This document shows, one piece after another, positions 10,866 to 22,000 of a stretch of DNA of 64,000 nt; the first letter of the stretch is position 1, and every line of letters starts with the position of its first letter. Both the position numbers and the translations under genes were made by a program. The stretch spans positions 32,946,501 through 33,010,500 of the forward strand of contig CATNEN010000038.1 in the NCBI GenBank assembly GCA_950097015.1. Direction: 5' to 3'. The notes beneath the pieces are model-generated. The model did no database searches and was not told where the DNA came from. It worked only from the letters and a program-made list of their open reading frames with translations. This DNA is from Macrostomum hystrix (Eukaryota; Platyhelminthes; Macrostomidae).

Positions 10866-12883
10866 TTTCTAGATGTGTTTCTCGTTAATATCCTAGCATT
10901 ATTGCTGCGAATCCTTCCATCCTTTTCGACTTCATTCGCTTATTTCTCAGCTACAATTCTAGTTCATGTATCTCTTAAGGCTAGGTAATCGATTTCAAAT
11001 CCTTCAAAAAACATTTCAACGCAGCGAAAAGAAAATTCAGTTTGAATAATCGAAAAAGTCATGCACTTTTATTAGATCAATCAGAAATTCTCTCTGACTT
11101 GATCATAAAAGAATGTTACGGATAATTACGCTAATTTAGAATTCTATAAATTAATGTTTTTATTTGGCGAATTTGAGATCGCTTGTCAGCTTTTACTGTT
11201 CTAGTTTATGCTAAAGCTCTCCCAGTCCATGGACTGAACAGCAGTACGCAGTGGTGTGTCTAGTCCACGAAAGGATAAAAATGTCTAGTTTTCATCTGGC
11301 GAGAGACAGCAAGACTAGATGATATCCCATATGGCTCATCTCTCGTATCGCTCTTAATTTTTAATATGCACAGCTTCCGAGATGTTTGACCATCAGCACG
11401 ACGCTAATTAAATAGGAAGTCTAACCGAATTTAATTAAATCAAACCAGAATGGGATAAATAGAAGAAATCCTGTAGATGCATGAGTTCTGTCAGATTTCA
11501 TAAAAATATAGAATGTTTGCTTCAAACATCTTTAGATGGGTAATTTCGAAGGAGTTTGTTGAAGAAATTGAGCGTGAGAAGATACATAGACTGCTAGTGC
11601 TAGATAAATATAAAAAGAGAATCTGAAATGACGATATGGAATCTGAGAACACTTGCGTTTGTAAGTGTCTCATATTCATAGGCTTTGTTTGAACTTGGAA
11701 CTATTTTTTTTCTTTGCAGCATAGCGTGATGATTCATATGCGCAAGGAGCACGCAAAAGAGGCGTGATTCAAGGTCACTTAAATCCTAATAAAAAAATAG
11801 ACCGTTATTGTTTGATTCGTATTTTTATTCAAGAGCATGCACTAGGCGCGTGATTCAAGGTCATTTGTCAAGGGCCAAAATTGATTCGCTGGAGAATGAG
11901 TCATCCTTTCAGCCTTTTAGGTAAAGTAGTGTACATGTAAGCTAAGGAGAGAGATTTTCGATTTTCAACCTACTCGCTAAAAGGAATGTACACATCGCTT
12001 GGTCGTGGCAATAAAACACCGCTTGAGTGTCATCCTGCTTATTTTCCAACAGCCTTTATCACAGCACTTCAGAAGCCCAATTTAATTCTTCAAGTATTTA
12101 AGGCATTCATCGGGCTTAGGCGCCTGAGAGTGAATTAAGAAAATGTTAAACCCGCAGATAAGGGATATTTATTTCATCAACAGCTGTTCTGCTGCTTCTA
12201 CCCTGCTGCAGCTGGCATTGTGTAGTGCAGAACAATGATATTTCCCTATTTCTATCAGCAACCCGCTTTTCCCCAGCTGCCTAAGCAGTCCATATTTAAA
12301 GCTAGATCCCAATCTCAATTGTATTATCTCCTCTGGGCTCATTCGAACTCACGAAATGCTTCTTTTGTTTCCCATTCTAGTTTAGAATGCAGGGCCTGCT
12401 GCGACAGGAGAATTGGAGACAGAACCAGAAATCAAAAATGAATAGTAGGGCCTTCAGTGTGTTTGTGTTAATTAACCGGCCTATTTAGATATACGCGCAG
12501 TGGGAGGGCACACCCACGCAATGCAGTTAGTTTGTTTAAAATGACAAATCAGCTGACTGAATTCTGTGCCTCCGTGACTTGGCGTGCATTGAGGCGCTTT
12601 CAGTGAGTTTAAATAGAGCTTATTATGGCGGAATGTCAACTAGCCGATATGTATCGAAAAACTCCAGGCATATAGATTTCAAATTACGTTAGTTTTTAAA
12701 GCTAAAGAAATTAGCAATTTTCTACAATCGCAACTGTGAAAATTCGTTCTATTCTTCTGATAGTAGGCTGCAAAGAATATTAGCTTGATAAAATCCATAG
12801 TAAAATCGGTGCTTTGAGATCTAGAATTCGGGAGATAAATATTTTTTATCTATAGATTAATCCTAAATAATTGCTAAGTACGG
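10866..12883. other. Intergenic, about 2 kb without a recognisable gene
   Basis: AT-rich. The only recognisable piece is a short SINE fragment at about 11220-11256, containing the palindrome CAGTCCATGGACTG. No convincing exons were seen. Promoter and 5' exons of the downstream receptor could lie here unseen. Confidence 0.45.
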
Positions 12884-13205
12884 AATGTCGGTGGCAAAAC
12901 GGTTAACGCGATTACGCGGTGAGGCCACATTCATTTGGGGCCGCGGAGAGAAGGCTTAAGGGTCTTGTCCTATAATTGACGCCCTTGGGAGCCAACCTCC
13001 AAGGCATCTTCACTGCCTGACGATGAGAGTCAGGGGCAGATGTACACACCTGTGTGAGCGAGTGCCTGCATGCAGTATCCGAGTGCGTGTGTGCTCAGGA
13101 GTCAGCGCAAATGGACAGAATTGCCTACCCAATGGGCTGCGGTCTAGTGTCACCAAATGATGAGCCATTGCCTACAGCCCTCCCGTAATTGTTTAATATT
13201 TATTA
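12884..13205 (+). mobile_element. SINE family B copy
   Basis: A dispersed repeat of about 320 bp. It contains a tRNA-like head remnant (GGCAAAACGGTTAACGCG), GGCCGCGGAGAGAAGGCTTA, GCAGATGTACACACCTGTG and a 3' end GCCTACAGCCCTCC with an AT-rich tail. Related copies in this window are at 29548-29913 (+) and 22040-22275 (-), with fragments near 35065, 39255 and 40710. Confidence 0.75.
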
Positions 13206-13312
13206 TAAAGCTAAGTACAAAAACTCTTGATTTGACGTATTACCATGCAATTGACCAGTCAAAACGGCCCTTTTAAGGTCCAGACACCTCTTTAATCACC
13301 AATAAGGCTCAG

Positions 13313-16300
13313 GTGGATCTAAAGCCGACGTCAACCGGCAGTCCGCCGACCCTTCTGAGCACACCCGCTGGCAATCCGTGCATGCGGCACTGGCACCGGT
13401 CGCTCTACGACTACTTCGCCTGCATCAACGACACCAGCTACTTGGACATGCTGAAGCAGTTTCGCAGCAACATAGCAGCGTCGAGGGGTCGCGAGGTGCC
13501 AGTATTCGCCAGCATCATCAGCATCTACTGCCTGTTCATCCTGTTCGGCGTGTTCGGCAACGGCATGGTCATCCTCACTGTCTGGCGCAACAGGGCTATG
13601 AGAAATGCAAGAAATATTTTCATACTGAACCTGGCTATTTCCGACTTCATCCTGTGCACAGTGACTCAACCGTTAAACATTATGCGCCTATTTCCCAGCT
13701 TCATCAGCTGGGAGTTTGGAAGGCTGCTGTGCAAAGTGGTCAACACCCTGACTGGCTTGAATATGTTTGTGTCGACATTTTCAATTACGGCTATCGCACT
13801 CGATCGCTTCCAGGTGAATGCTTTAAGATCTGCGCTCTGAATTGCAACTCTCTCATCCTGAGGATGGCAAGTGTCCATCAACTCTCACTTCTTGAGTTGG
13901 GCTAGGGTCTATCAACTCTCACATCCTGAGGTTAGCTAGTGTCTATCAACTCTCACATCCTGAGGTTGGCTAGTGTCTATCAACTCTCACCTCCTGAGGT
14001 TGGCTAGTGTCTATCAACTCTCACATCCTGAGGTTGGCTAGTGTCCATCAACTCTCACTTCTTGAGTTGGGCTAGGGTCTATCAACTCTCACATCCTGAG
14101 GTTAGCTAGTGTCTATCAACTTTCACATCCTGAGGTTGGCTAGTGTCCATCAACTCTCACTTCTTGAGTTGGGCTAGGGTCTATCAACTCTCACATCCTG
14201 AGGTTAGCTAGTGTCTATCAACTCTCACATCCTGAGGTTGGCTAGTGTCTATCAACTCTCACCTCCTGAGGTTGGCTAGTGTCTATCAACTCTCACCTCC
14301 TGAGGTTGGCTAGTGTCTATCAACTCTCACCTCCTGAGGTTGGCTAGTGTCTATCAACTCTCACCTCCTGAGGTTAGCTAGTGTCTATCAACTCTCACAT
14401 TCTGATGTTGGCTAGTGTCTATCAACTCTCACCTCCTGAGGTTGGCTAGTGTCTATCAACTCTCACATCCTGAGGTTGGCTAGTGTCTATCAACTCTCAC
14501 CTCCTGAGGTTAGCTAGTGTCTATCAACTCTCACCTCCTGAGGTTGGCTAGTGTCCATCAACTCTCACCTCCTGAGGTTAGCTAGTGTCTATCAACTCTC
14601 ACCTCCTGAGGTTAGCTAGTGTCTATCAACTCTCACCTCCTGAGGTTGGCTAGTGTCCATCAACTCTCACCTCCTGAGGTTAGCTAGTGTCTATCAACTC
14701 TCACCTCCTGAGGTTAGCTAGTGTCTATCAACTCTCACCTCCTGAGGTTAGCTAGTGTCTATCAACTCTCACCTCCTGAGGTTAGCTAGTGTCTATCAAC
14801 TCTCACATTCTGATGTTGGCTAGTGTCTATCAACTCTCACCTCCTGAGGTTGGCTAGTGTCTATCAACTCTCACATTCTGATGTTGGCTAGTGTCTATCA
14901 ACTCTCACCTCCTGAGGTTGGCTAGTGTCTATCAACTCTCACATCCTGAGGTTGGCTAGTGTCTATCAACTCTCACCTCCTGAGGTTAGCTAGTGTCTAT
15001 CAACTCTCACATCCTGAGGTTGGCTAGTGTCTATCAACTCTCACATCCTGAGGTTGGCTAGTGTCTATCAACTCTCACATCCTGAGGTTGGCTAGTGTCT
15101 ATCAACTCTCACATTCTGATGTTGGCTAGTGTCTATCAACTCTCACCTCCTGAGGTTGGCTAGTGTCTATCAACTCTCACATTCTGATGTTGGCTAGTGT
15201 CTATCTACTCTCAGCTCCCGAGGTTGCTTGTTTATCTACTCTCACGTCTTTAATTCGGCTGTCCAGAAACATTCTCGTCCTGGTGTGGACTTTCTATCGA
15301 ATCACATGCCCCACCAGACCGCAAAACACTGAAGTACGCAACCAATCGCTCACCCATTGATCACAATCGTAGGTGATCGTTTATCCAACCAGAACCCACA
15401 TGAGTCGTCACGCCATGGGCCTCTGCCTGGCTGCCATCTGGGGCTCCGCGGGCCTGATGGCCAGCCCGCTGGCTCTATTCGCCGACATTCGCCAGCACCC
15501 GATCAACCTAGGCGGCATCGACGGTCGAGTGAGCACAATATGCAGCGAGATCACAACAAGAATCTTTGTGAAATATGCTAAACTGGCTTACAGCAGTGGG
15601 GTATTGGTGGTGCAGTATCTGGTACCCTTGGGCATTGTGGTGGCTGCGTACACCAGGATCTGTGTCCGGCTGCGCCACCGGATGCTCAGCTTACGTCAGG
15701 AGGGTCAGCGGGCGCGTCAGCCACTGTCGGCCTATCAGCAGAGCCGTCAGGAGGCCGAAGCTCTCAGGCAGAGGCGAGCAAATCGACTCCTAGTAACGAT
15801 AGCGATTGTGTTCTGTCTATCCTGGCTGCCGCTGACCATAGTGAACATTGTGCACGACTTGCGAGTGCTCAAAGTCAAAGAGGAGTTTGAGCGCGAGAGC
15901 GAATTATTCAACCAACCGGCGAGGCCGGAGCAGTTCGCGAGACCGACCGTTGGCGGCGGCAACGCGACTGCAGTGTTCAGATCTGTCGGTGGAGCCGTTC
16001 GCTCTGGCGGTGGCGGCGGTAGCGCCAGCAGCAGAGAGTCCACTCTAACCATTGCAGCATCTCAGAGCATTCCGCTGCTGCTGGTCCTGGTGTCGGCCTG
16101 CTTAAATCCGGTCTTCTACGGCTGGTTCAACGAGAACTTCCAGGCGGAGTTCTACCGGCTGCTCTGTCTCAACCGTCTGGCTAGAGCCGGACCAAGATTT
16201 CATGCCAGCAACGGGTCCGGCCAGCAGCAGGAGTTGGAACTGTTGGAACAGGGACAGCTGCATCAGAGGCAGACTGAAAGACAGAGGCGACCTTCTCCGA

Positions 16301-16398
16301 GGTCTGCAGAAGTGTCGATTCCTCTGATAGTCTTGTCGCAGGTCAGCAATCAGGAAGCCGATTTGGACTCCATTGTTCCGGCGGATAAAGAGGCTTAA
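13313..16398 (+). CDS. Neuropeptide F/Y-type G protein-coupled receptor
   Basis: A rhodopsin-class GPCR at the cell surface, probably activated by an NPF/NPY-type peptide. Exons are 13313-13813 and 15373-16398 (TAA), joined in phase 0 at CTTCCAG/GTGATC, which reads DRFQ-VIVYPTR. TM1 has GVFGNGMVI, TM2 NLAISDF, and TM3 ends DRF in place of DRY. TM5 has QYLVPLGIVVAAY, TM6 FCLSWLPLTIVN and TM7 NPVFYGWFNENF. The DR-QVIV-PTR loop, the WLPLTI-N motif in TM6 and the NP-FYG-N-NF motif in TM7 are typical of NPY/NPF receptors. Intracellular loop 3 and the TM6-TM7 region carry Gly- and Arg-rich insertions. The exon opens after TCAG at 13312, so an upstream exon may exist; otherwise the ATG at 13382 (MRHWHRSLYDYF) starts a 485-residue protein. 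The intron is almost entirely a 34-bp minisatellite. Confidence 0.87.
13850..15236. repeat. 34-bp minisatellite filling the receptor intron
   Basis: About 40 copies of a 34-bp unit with cores TCAACTCTCACCTCCTGAGG and GTTGGCTAGTGTCTA. Variants are CACATCC, CACATTC-TGATG and CACTTC-TTGAG. It begins about 40 bp after the donor of the receptor's first exon and ends about 135 bp before the acceptor of the second. The reverse strand contains AGGAGGTGAGAGTT, another donor-like string. Confidence 0.97.
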
Positions 16399-16443
16399 CT
16401 AGAAACTGGCGACAACGATGTTTTTCTCGACTTGTACCCTTAT

Positions 16444-17262
16444 ATTAGCTGTGAAATCTTCATTTGGCTGTTGTGTCACACCTGTGTGAAATCCTCAGTT
16501 GGCCGTTGTGCATACCTGTGTGTAATCCTCAGTTGGCCGTTGTGCATACCTGTGTGAAATCCTCAGTTGGCCGTTGTGTCATACCTGTGTGTAATCCTCA
16601 GTTGGCCGTTGTGCATACCTGTGTGTAATCCTCAGTTGGCCGTTGTGCATACCTGTGTGAAATCCTCAGTTGGCCGTTGTGTCATACCTGTGTGTAATCC
16701 TCAGTTGGCCGTTGTGCATACCTGTGTGTAATCCTCTGTTGGCCGTTGTGCATACCTGTGTGTAATCCTCAGTTGGCTGTTGTGTCATACCTGTGTGTAA
16801 TCCTCAGTTGACTGTTGTGTCATACCTGTGTGTAATCCTCAGTTGACTGTTGTGTCATACCTGTGTGTAATTCTCAGTTGGCCGTTGTGCATACCTGTGT
16901 GTAATCCCCAGTTGGCCGTTGTGCATACCTGTGTGTAATCCTCAGTTGACTGTTGTGTCATACCTGTGTGTAATCCTCAGTTGACTGTTGTGTCATACCT
17001 TTGTGTAATCCTCAGTTGACTGTTGTGTCATACCTGTGTGTAATCCTCAGTTGACTGTTGTGTCATACCTGTGTGAAATTCTCAGTTGGCCGTTGTGCAT
17101 ACCTGTGTGTAATCCTCTGTTGGCTGTTGTGTCATACCTGTGTGTAATCCTCAGTTGGCTGTTGTGCATACCTGTGTGTAATCCTCTGTTGGCCGTTGTG
17201 CATACCTGTGTGTAATCCTCAGTTGACTGTTGTGTCATACCTGTGTGTAATCCTCAGTTGAC
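16444..17262. repeat. 34/35-bp minisatellite in the receptor 3' UTR or flank
   Basis: About 24 copies of a 34-bp unit (35 bp when GTGTCAT replaces GTGCAT), with cores CTCAGTTGGCCGTTGTG and ATACCTGTGTGTAATC. It starts about 45 bp after the stop codon, so it is probably transcribed as 3' UTR. A possible AATAAA polyadenylation signal lies near 17541, downstream. Confidence 0.96.
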
Positions 17263-17689
17263 AATAGTAAAACCTGTGGAATCCCCAGAAGCGCAAATAG
17301 TTCATCTAATACCATCAGTAGGGTTTCGTTGTACATACTTTATAGGCTTCATATGTACATATTCCTCGTTAGAGCTACTTACAACTAAGCACATGTGTAC
17401 TAATTCTATTCTTTAAGCACAAAACCAATGTACAATGCTTCATGCTTGCTTATGAATTTACTTTTTAAATCTGTGATTTTATTTGCGTATAAGCCTGTAC
17501 ACAGCGGCGAGCGCAGTTACATTATTCAAAGTAAGCAACAAAATAAATGTGGTCTTTGTCTTTGCATCTCCATACGTATTTTTACTGATAAATGTATATT
17601 TTGTCTAACAGTGCAATGTTTGTCACTTTTTTCGTTATATTACATTAAGCTAGGCGTGTGAAGTGAAACATACAGTTAATCATCATTGA
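17263..17689. other. 3' flank of receptor gene
   Basis: Unique AT-rich sequence with a plausible polyadenylation signal (AAAATAAATG near 17540). No gene is recognised. Confidence 0.45.
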
Positions 17690-17888
17690 TTACACCTGTC
17701 CTAGCTATTGCGCGGAGTCCACGGACTGGGGGGACGTCACACCCACCTTCAATTACACCAGCTAATGCAGGTTGAACTGAAACAATGCAGAGTTAAGTGT
17801 CTTGCTAAAAAAATTGTTCCAGTGGAGTCGGGAATCGAACCCCCCAACCTTCATGTGGTGAGTCCGACCCTTTAACCACCTGGATAAA
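17690..17888 (-). mobile_element. SINE family A, partial copy
   Basis: A tRNA-derived SINE in reverse orientation. The tRNA-like head lies at the right end (GTCGGGAATCGAACCCCC holds the B-box complement, then CCTTTAACCACCTGG). The body carries AGTCCACGGACTGG and a GCAGAGTTAAGTGTCTTGCT segment shared with the copy at 38024-38326. The tail is shorter than in that copy. Confidence 0.7.
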
Positions 17889-18539
17889 ACTCTATGGACT
17901 AAACTTAACTGAACTGAAGCTCACTGAAACTTAACTGAGCTGATCTTAAGCTCTAAACAATAGTCTTCAAACTACCTAACCCTTATTAAAGTAACGAATG
18001 AAGAAGAAGTCATAAACAGTTTAATTTACAAGTTATTCAGAAAACGCGAGAAGCAATCGTTTTATTAACTTTATAATGTTTTTATCCATTTAGAAAATAC
18101 GGACCAAAGCTTTAGGGCACATTTCATCGATTTGATGTACCGTACGGAAGAGACTAGGCTCTTTAACTAGGCTAAAGAACATAGACAATAGTTAGCTAGA
18201 AGTAATTTAAATCGTTCTCGTTACGTTTTTATAAACTAACTAAGGCGAAAAATGAAAGTGCAGCAAAAACATAAGACATTAAAACCGAATTGTTAACTTT
18301 TCATAGTTAGCACTACTTTTACACTACTGACTTCAGTAGGCTAAATAGAATAATATCAACTATTTTTTCGCTTCTTTTGTTTCGAAAACCAAAGTGACAT
18401 TTAAAGCTGATTGTTGACTCTTAAACCCATTTGTTTGATCTCTGTCGTTTTAGTACTTATTTTTATATTATTAAACAATATGTCTAGTTAAAGATCAATT
18501 TAAATGACTGAATGAAGTTCAAAATATTAAAATACATCA
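17889..18539. other. Intergenic, no gene seen
   Basis: AT-rich, with no recognised exon or element. Confidence 0.45.
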
Positions 18540-18540
18540 T

Positions 18541-18684
18541 CCACAGTTGAATGACGTCATCCACAATTTAATGACGTCATCCGCAGTTGAATGACGTCAT
18601 CCACAGTTGAATGATGTCATCCACGGTTAAATGACGTCATCCACAGTTGAATAACATCATCCACAATTGAATGACGCCATGTAC
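18541..18684. repeat. 20-bp repeat carrying CRE palindromes (TGACGTCA)
   Basis: Seven units of exactly 20 bp, consensus CCACAGTTGAATGACGTCAT. The perfect cAMP-response-element palindrome TGACGTCA occurs at 18552, 18572, 18592 and 18632. The other units have one- or two-base variants (TGATGTCA, TAACATCA, TGACGCCA). A further isolated TGACGTCA lies at 18737-18744. The array lies between the 3' ends of the receptor and MIC60 genes. CREB/ATF-family binding is known for this octamer; function here is unproven. Confidence 0.9.
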
Positions 18685-19096
18685 AGTTAAATATACGATT
18701 GACTATTAACCGATATTATCTACGAGTACAACTGGATGACGTCATTAAAAAATTATAGATTCATTTTCTAACTAATATGATATTACCCGCGAAGGAATGA
18801 CGTAATTAAGCGGGTATAATTACTCGAAGCAAAACTAAACTTGTCTTTCCCAAGAAAATAATTGAACCAGTCAAACCTAGACATAAAAAACAGTTCTTAT
18901 TAACCACAAAAGTAGCAAAACTATTGTCGACATAATTATAAAACCCAACGCTTTAAAGAACATAATCTGGTAAGCAGATAACGGAACTAATTGAATGATG
19001 GCATCACAAGAAATGTTACCAATGTTATATTTATCCTAGATCTATAGTCTTTATTAAAGTAAAATTTAGGGAAAATTCTAGCTCGCATCAAATCAA
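18685..19096. other. 3' flank of MIC60
   Basis: AT-rich, presumably MIC60 3' UTR and intergenic. It contains one extra TGACGTCA (18737). No gene is recognised. Confidence 0.4.
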
Positions 19097-22000
19097 TCAA
19101 TCAGATCCCATATCCAGTGACGGCAGTCGGTGTTGAGTAGCCGCATCCAGGCCCATGGCTGCGGCCAGTGAGCACAGGGCATCGGCGGTCTGCTTGGCCT
19201 CAAGATGGGCTCGAGTCTCGCGAATCCAATCGTCTGCTAGGAGGCGCGCTAGGCCGGGTAGGCGGGCCATGGCCCTCACGGCCGTCTCCAAGTCGCCTCG
19301 TTCTCTAATGGCCGACTCGGCGGTGTCCAGCCAGTCGAATAGGCTGGGCGGATTCTCGGGATCAACGGGATCTTCAGGTTTGAGCGGCTTGGAGGCTCGG
19401 CGGAGCATCAGGGCTGCCTGGAATGGAATGGAAACAGATACAAGGGAGACTGCTCAGGCTCTGAGATTCAGATGGCTCAGGCTCTGAGATTCAGATGGCT
19501 CAGGCTCTGAGATTCAGATGGCTCAGGCTCTGAGATTCAGATGGTTCAGGCTCTGAGATTCAGATGGTTCAGGCTCTGAGATTCAGATGGTTCAGGGTCT
19601 GAGATTCAGATGATTCAGGCTCTGAGATTCAGATGATTCAGGCTCTGAGATTCAAACAGTTCAGGCTCTGAGATTAAAATAGTTCAGGCTCTGAGATTCA
19701 AATAGTTTAGGCTTTGAGATTCAGATGGTTCAGGCTCTGAGATTCAAATAGTTTAGGCTTTGAGATTCAGATGGTTCAGGCTCTGAGATTCAAATAGTTT
19801 AGGCTTTGAGATTCAGATGGTTCAGGCTCTGAGATTCAAATAGTTTAGGCTTTGAGATTAAAATAGTTCAGGCTCTGAGATTCAAATAGTTTAGGCTTTG
19901 AGATTCAGATGGTTCAGGCTCTGAGATTCAGATGGTTCAGTGTCTGAGATTCAAATAGTTCAGGCTCTGAGATTCAGATGGTTCAGGCTCTGAGATTCAA
20001 ATAGTTCAGGCTCTGAGATTCAGATGGTTCAGTGTCTGAGATTCAAATAGTTCAGGCTCTGAGATTCAGATGGTTCAGTGTCTGAGATTCAAATAGTTCA
20101 GGCTCTGAGATTCAGATGGTTCAGTGTCTGAGATTCAGATGGTTCAGGCTCTGAGATTCAGATGGTTCAGGCTCTGAGATTCAGATGGTTCAGTGTCTGA
20201 GATTCAGATGGTTCAGGCTCTGAGATTCAGGTGGTTCAGTGTCTGAGATTCAAATAGTTCAGGCTCTGAGATTCAGATGGTTCAGGCTCTGAGATTCAAA
20301 TAGTTCAGGCTCTGAGATTCAGATGGTTCAGTGTCTGAGATTCAGATGGCTCAGGCTCTGAGATTCAGATGAGACTCACGTTATCCTAAGGATTCAAATA
20401 GGATAAAAACTAGGGATCGTGCCTCACCTGGACACGGCTAACCAGATGCAGCCAAAGGCTTCCACCGGTCTCTGGCACCAGGGCCACCTTGGCGCAGGCC
20501 TGTCTGACCCGACCAAACCGAGCCACAATGGCCTCCTCGCTGGACACAGTCGCGTGCAACGGCAGGGCGGCCGACAGAGCTTTGGCGGCATCGTCCTGGC
20601 CTAGCCGGCTGGCCAGAGCCAGTGTGGCTTCCAGTGGGACGCGAAAATTCCTGCCGGCGGACACGGCGTCGCGCAGACTGTGCGCAGCCAGCCACAGCTG
20701 CTGGGCACGCTGGGCGCTCTCCAGAGCCTCGGCGCGGCCTTCGACAGCCGATTCAACTCCGCGCACTCGAGCGGTCCAGCCCTGGAAATATGTGAGATTT
20801 GGGAATAGGTTAGATTTTGAAATAGGTGAGATTTGGGAATAGGTGAGTGTTGAGAATATGTGAGATTGGAATAGGTTAGATTTTGAAATAGGTGAGATTT
20901 GGGAATAGGTGAGAGTTGAGAATATGTGAGATTTTAGGAATATGTGAGATTTGGGAATATATGCGATTTAGGACAGGTGAGATTTAGGGCAGGTGGTATT
21001 TAGGATAGGTGAGATTTGGTGCGGGTGAGATTTAGGGCAGGTGAGATATAGGGTAGTTGGGATTTAGGATAGGTGAGAGTTGGTGAGGGTGAGATTTAGG
21101 GTGGGTGAGATTTAGGATAGGTGAGAGTTGGTGAGGGTGAGATTTTGTGCAGATGATAATTGGAGTGTGTGAGATTTTAGGAGGTTGAGATTTACTGCAG
21201 GTGATATTTAGAGCTACAATTCTGTTGGATGAGATTTAGGCTGTTGAGAATTGGGGTGGTTAAGATTTAGAGATAAATGTCGGGTAGGTGAGAATAAGGA
21301 TTTATGAGACTTTAATTGAGAGAGATATCGGGTAAGTAAGATTTAGGGTAAGTGAGATTTTGATGGGTGAGATTTTGGGTAGGTGAGGTTTGGGCGGGTG
21401 AGATTTAGGTTGGGTGAGATTTGGACGGGTGAGATTTAGGTTGGGTGAGATTTGGACGGGTGAGATTTAGGATGGGTGAGATTTAGGACGGGTGAGATTT
21501 AGGACGGGTGAGATTTAGGATGGGTGAGATTTGGGATGGGTGAGATTTAGGATGGGTGAGATTTGGGATGGGTGAGATTTGGGATGGGTGAGATTTAGGA
21601 CGGGTGAGATTTGGGATGGGTGAGATTTAGGATGGGTGAGATTTGGGATGGGTGAGATTTTGGATGGGTGAGATTTAGGACGGGTGAGATTTAGGATGGG
21701 TGAGATTTGGGATGGGTGAGATTTAGGATGGGTGAGATTTAGGATGGGTGAGATTTAGGATGGGTGAGATTTAGGATGGGTGAGTTTCTGGATCAAAGCT
21801 AACAACAAATTGCAGTTTGCGAGCCAAATTTACCTGCAACGCAGCTTCAAACTCTTCGTGCTCTTTAAGCAGGGCGGCTCGCAGCTCGGCCTGATGCTCC
21901 CTAGTCAGCTGATCGCGCAGGGTGCGAGTCAGCTGGGTCACGTGACTAGTGTGAGCCGCCGCCTGTCTGCTCAACTCGTGCTGCAACTCCAGTTCCCAGG

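Noticed and set aside
10614-10988. 124-codon frame with an octapeptide repeat
   Set aside because: A period of 24 keeps any frame open. No conserved sequence lies outside the repeat and there is no gene context.
19155-20842. Plus-strand frames of 110 and 117 codons
   Set aside because: Antisense shadows of MIC60 exons 11 and 10, whose minus-strand frames match mitofilin.
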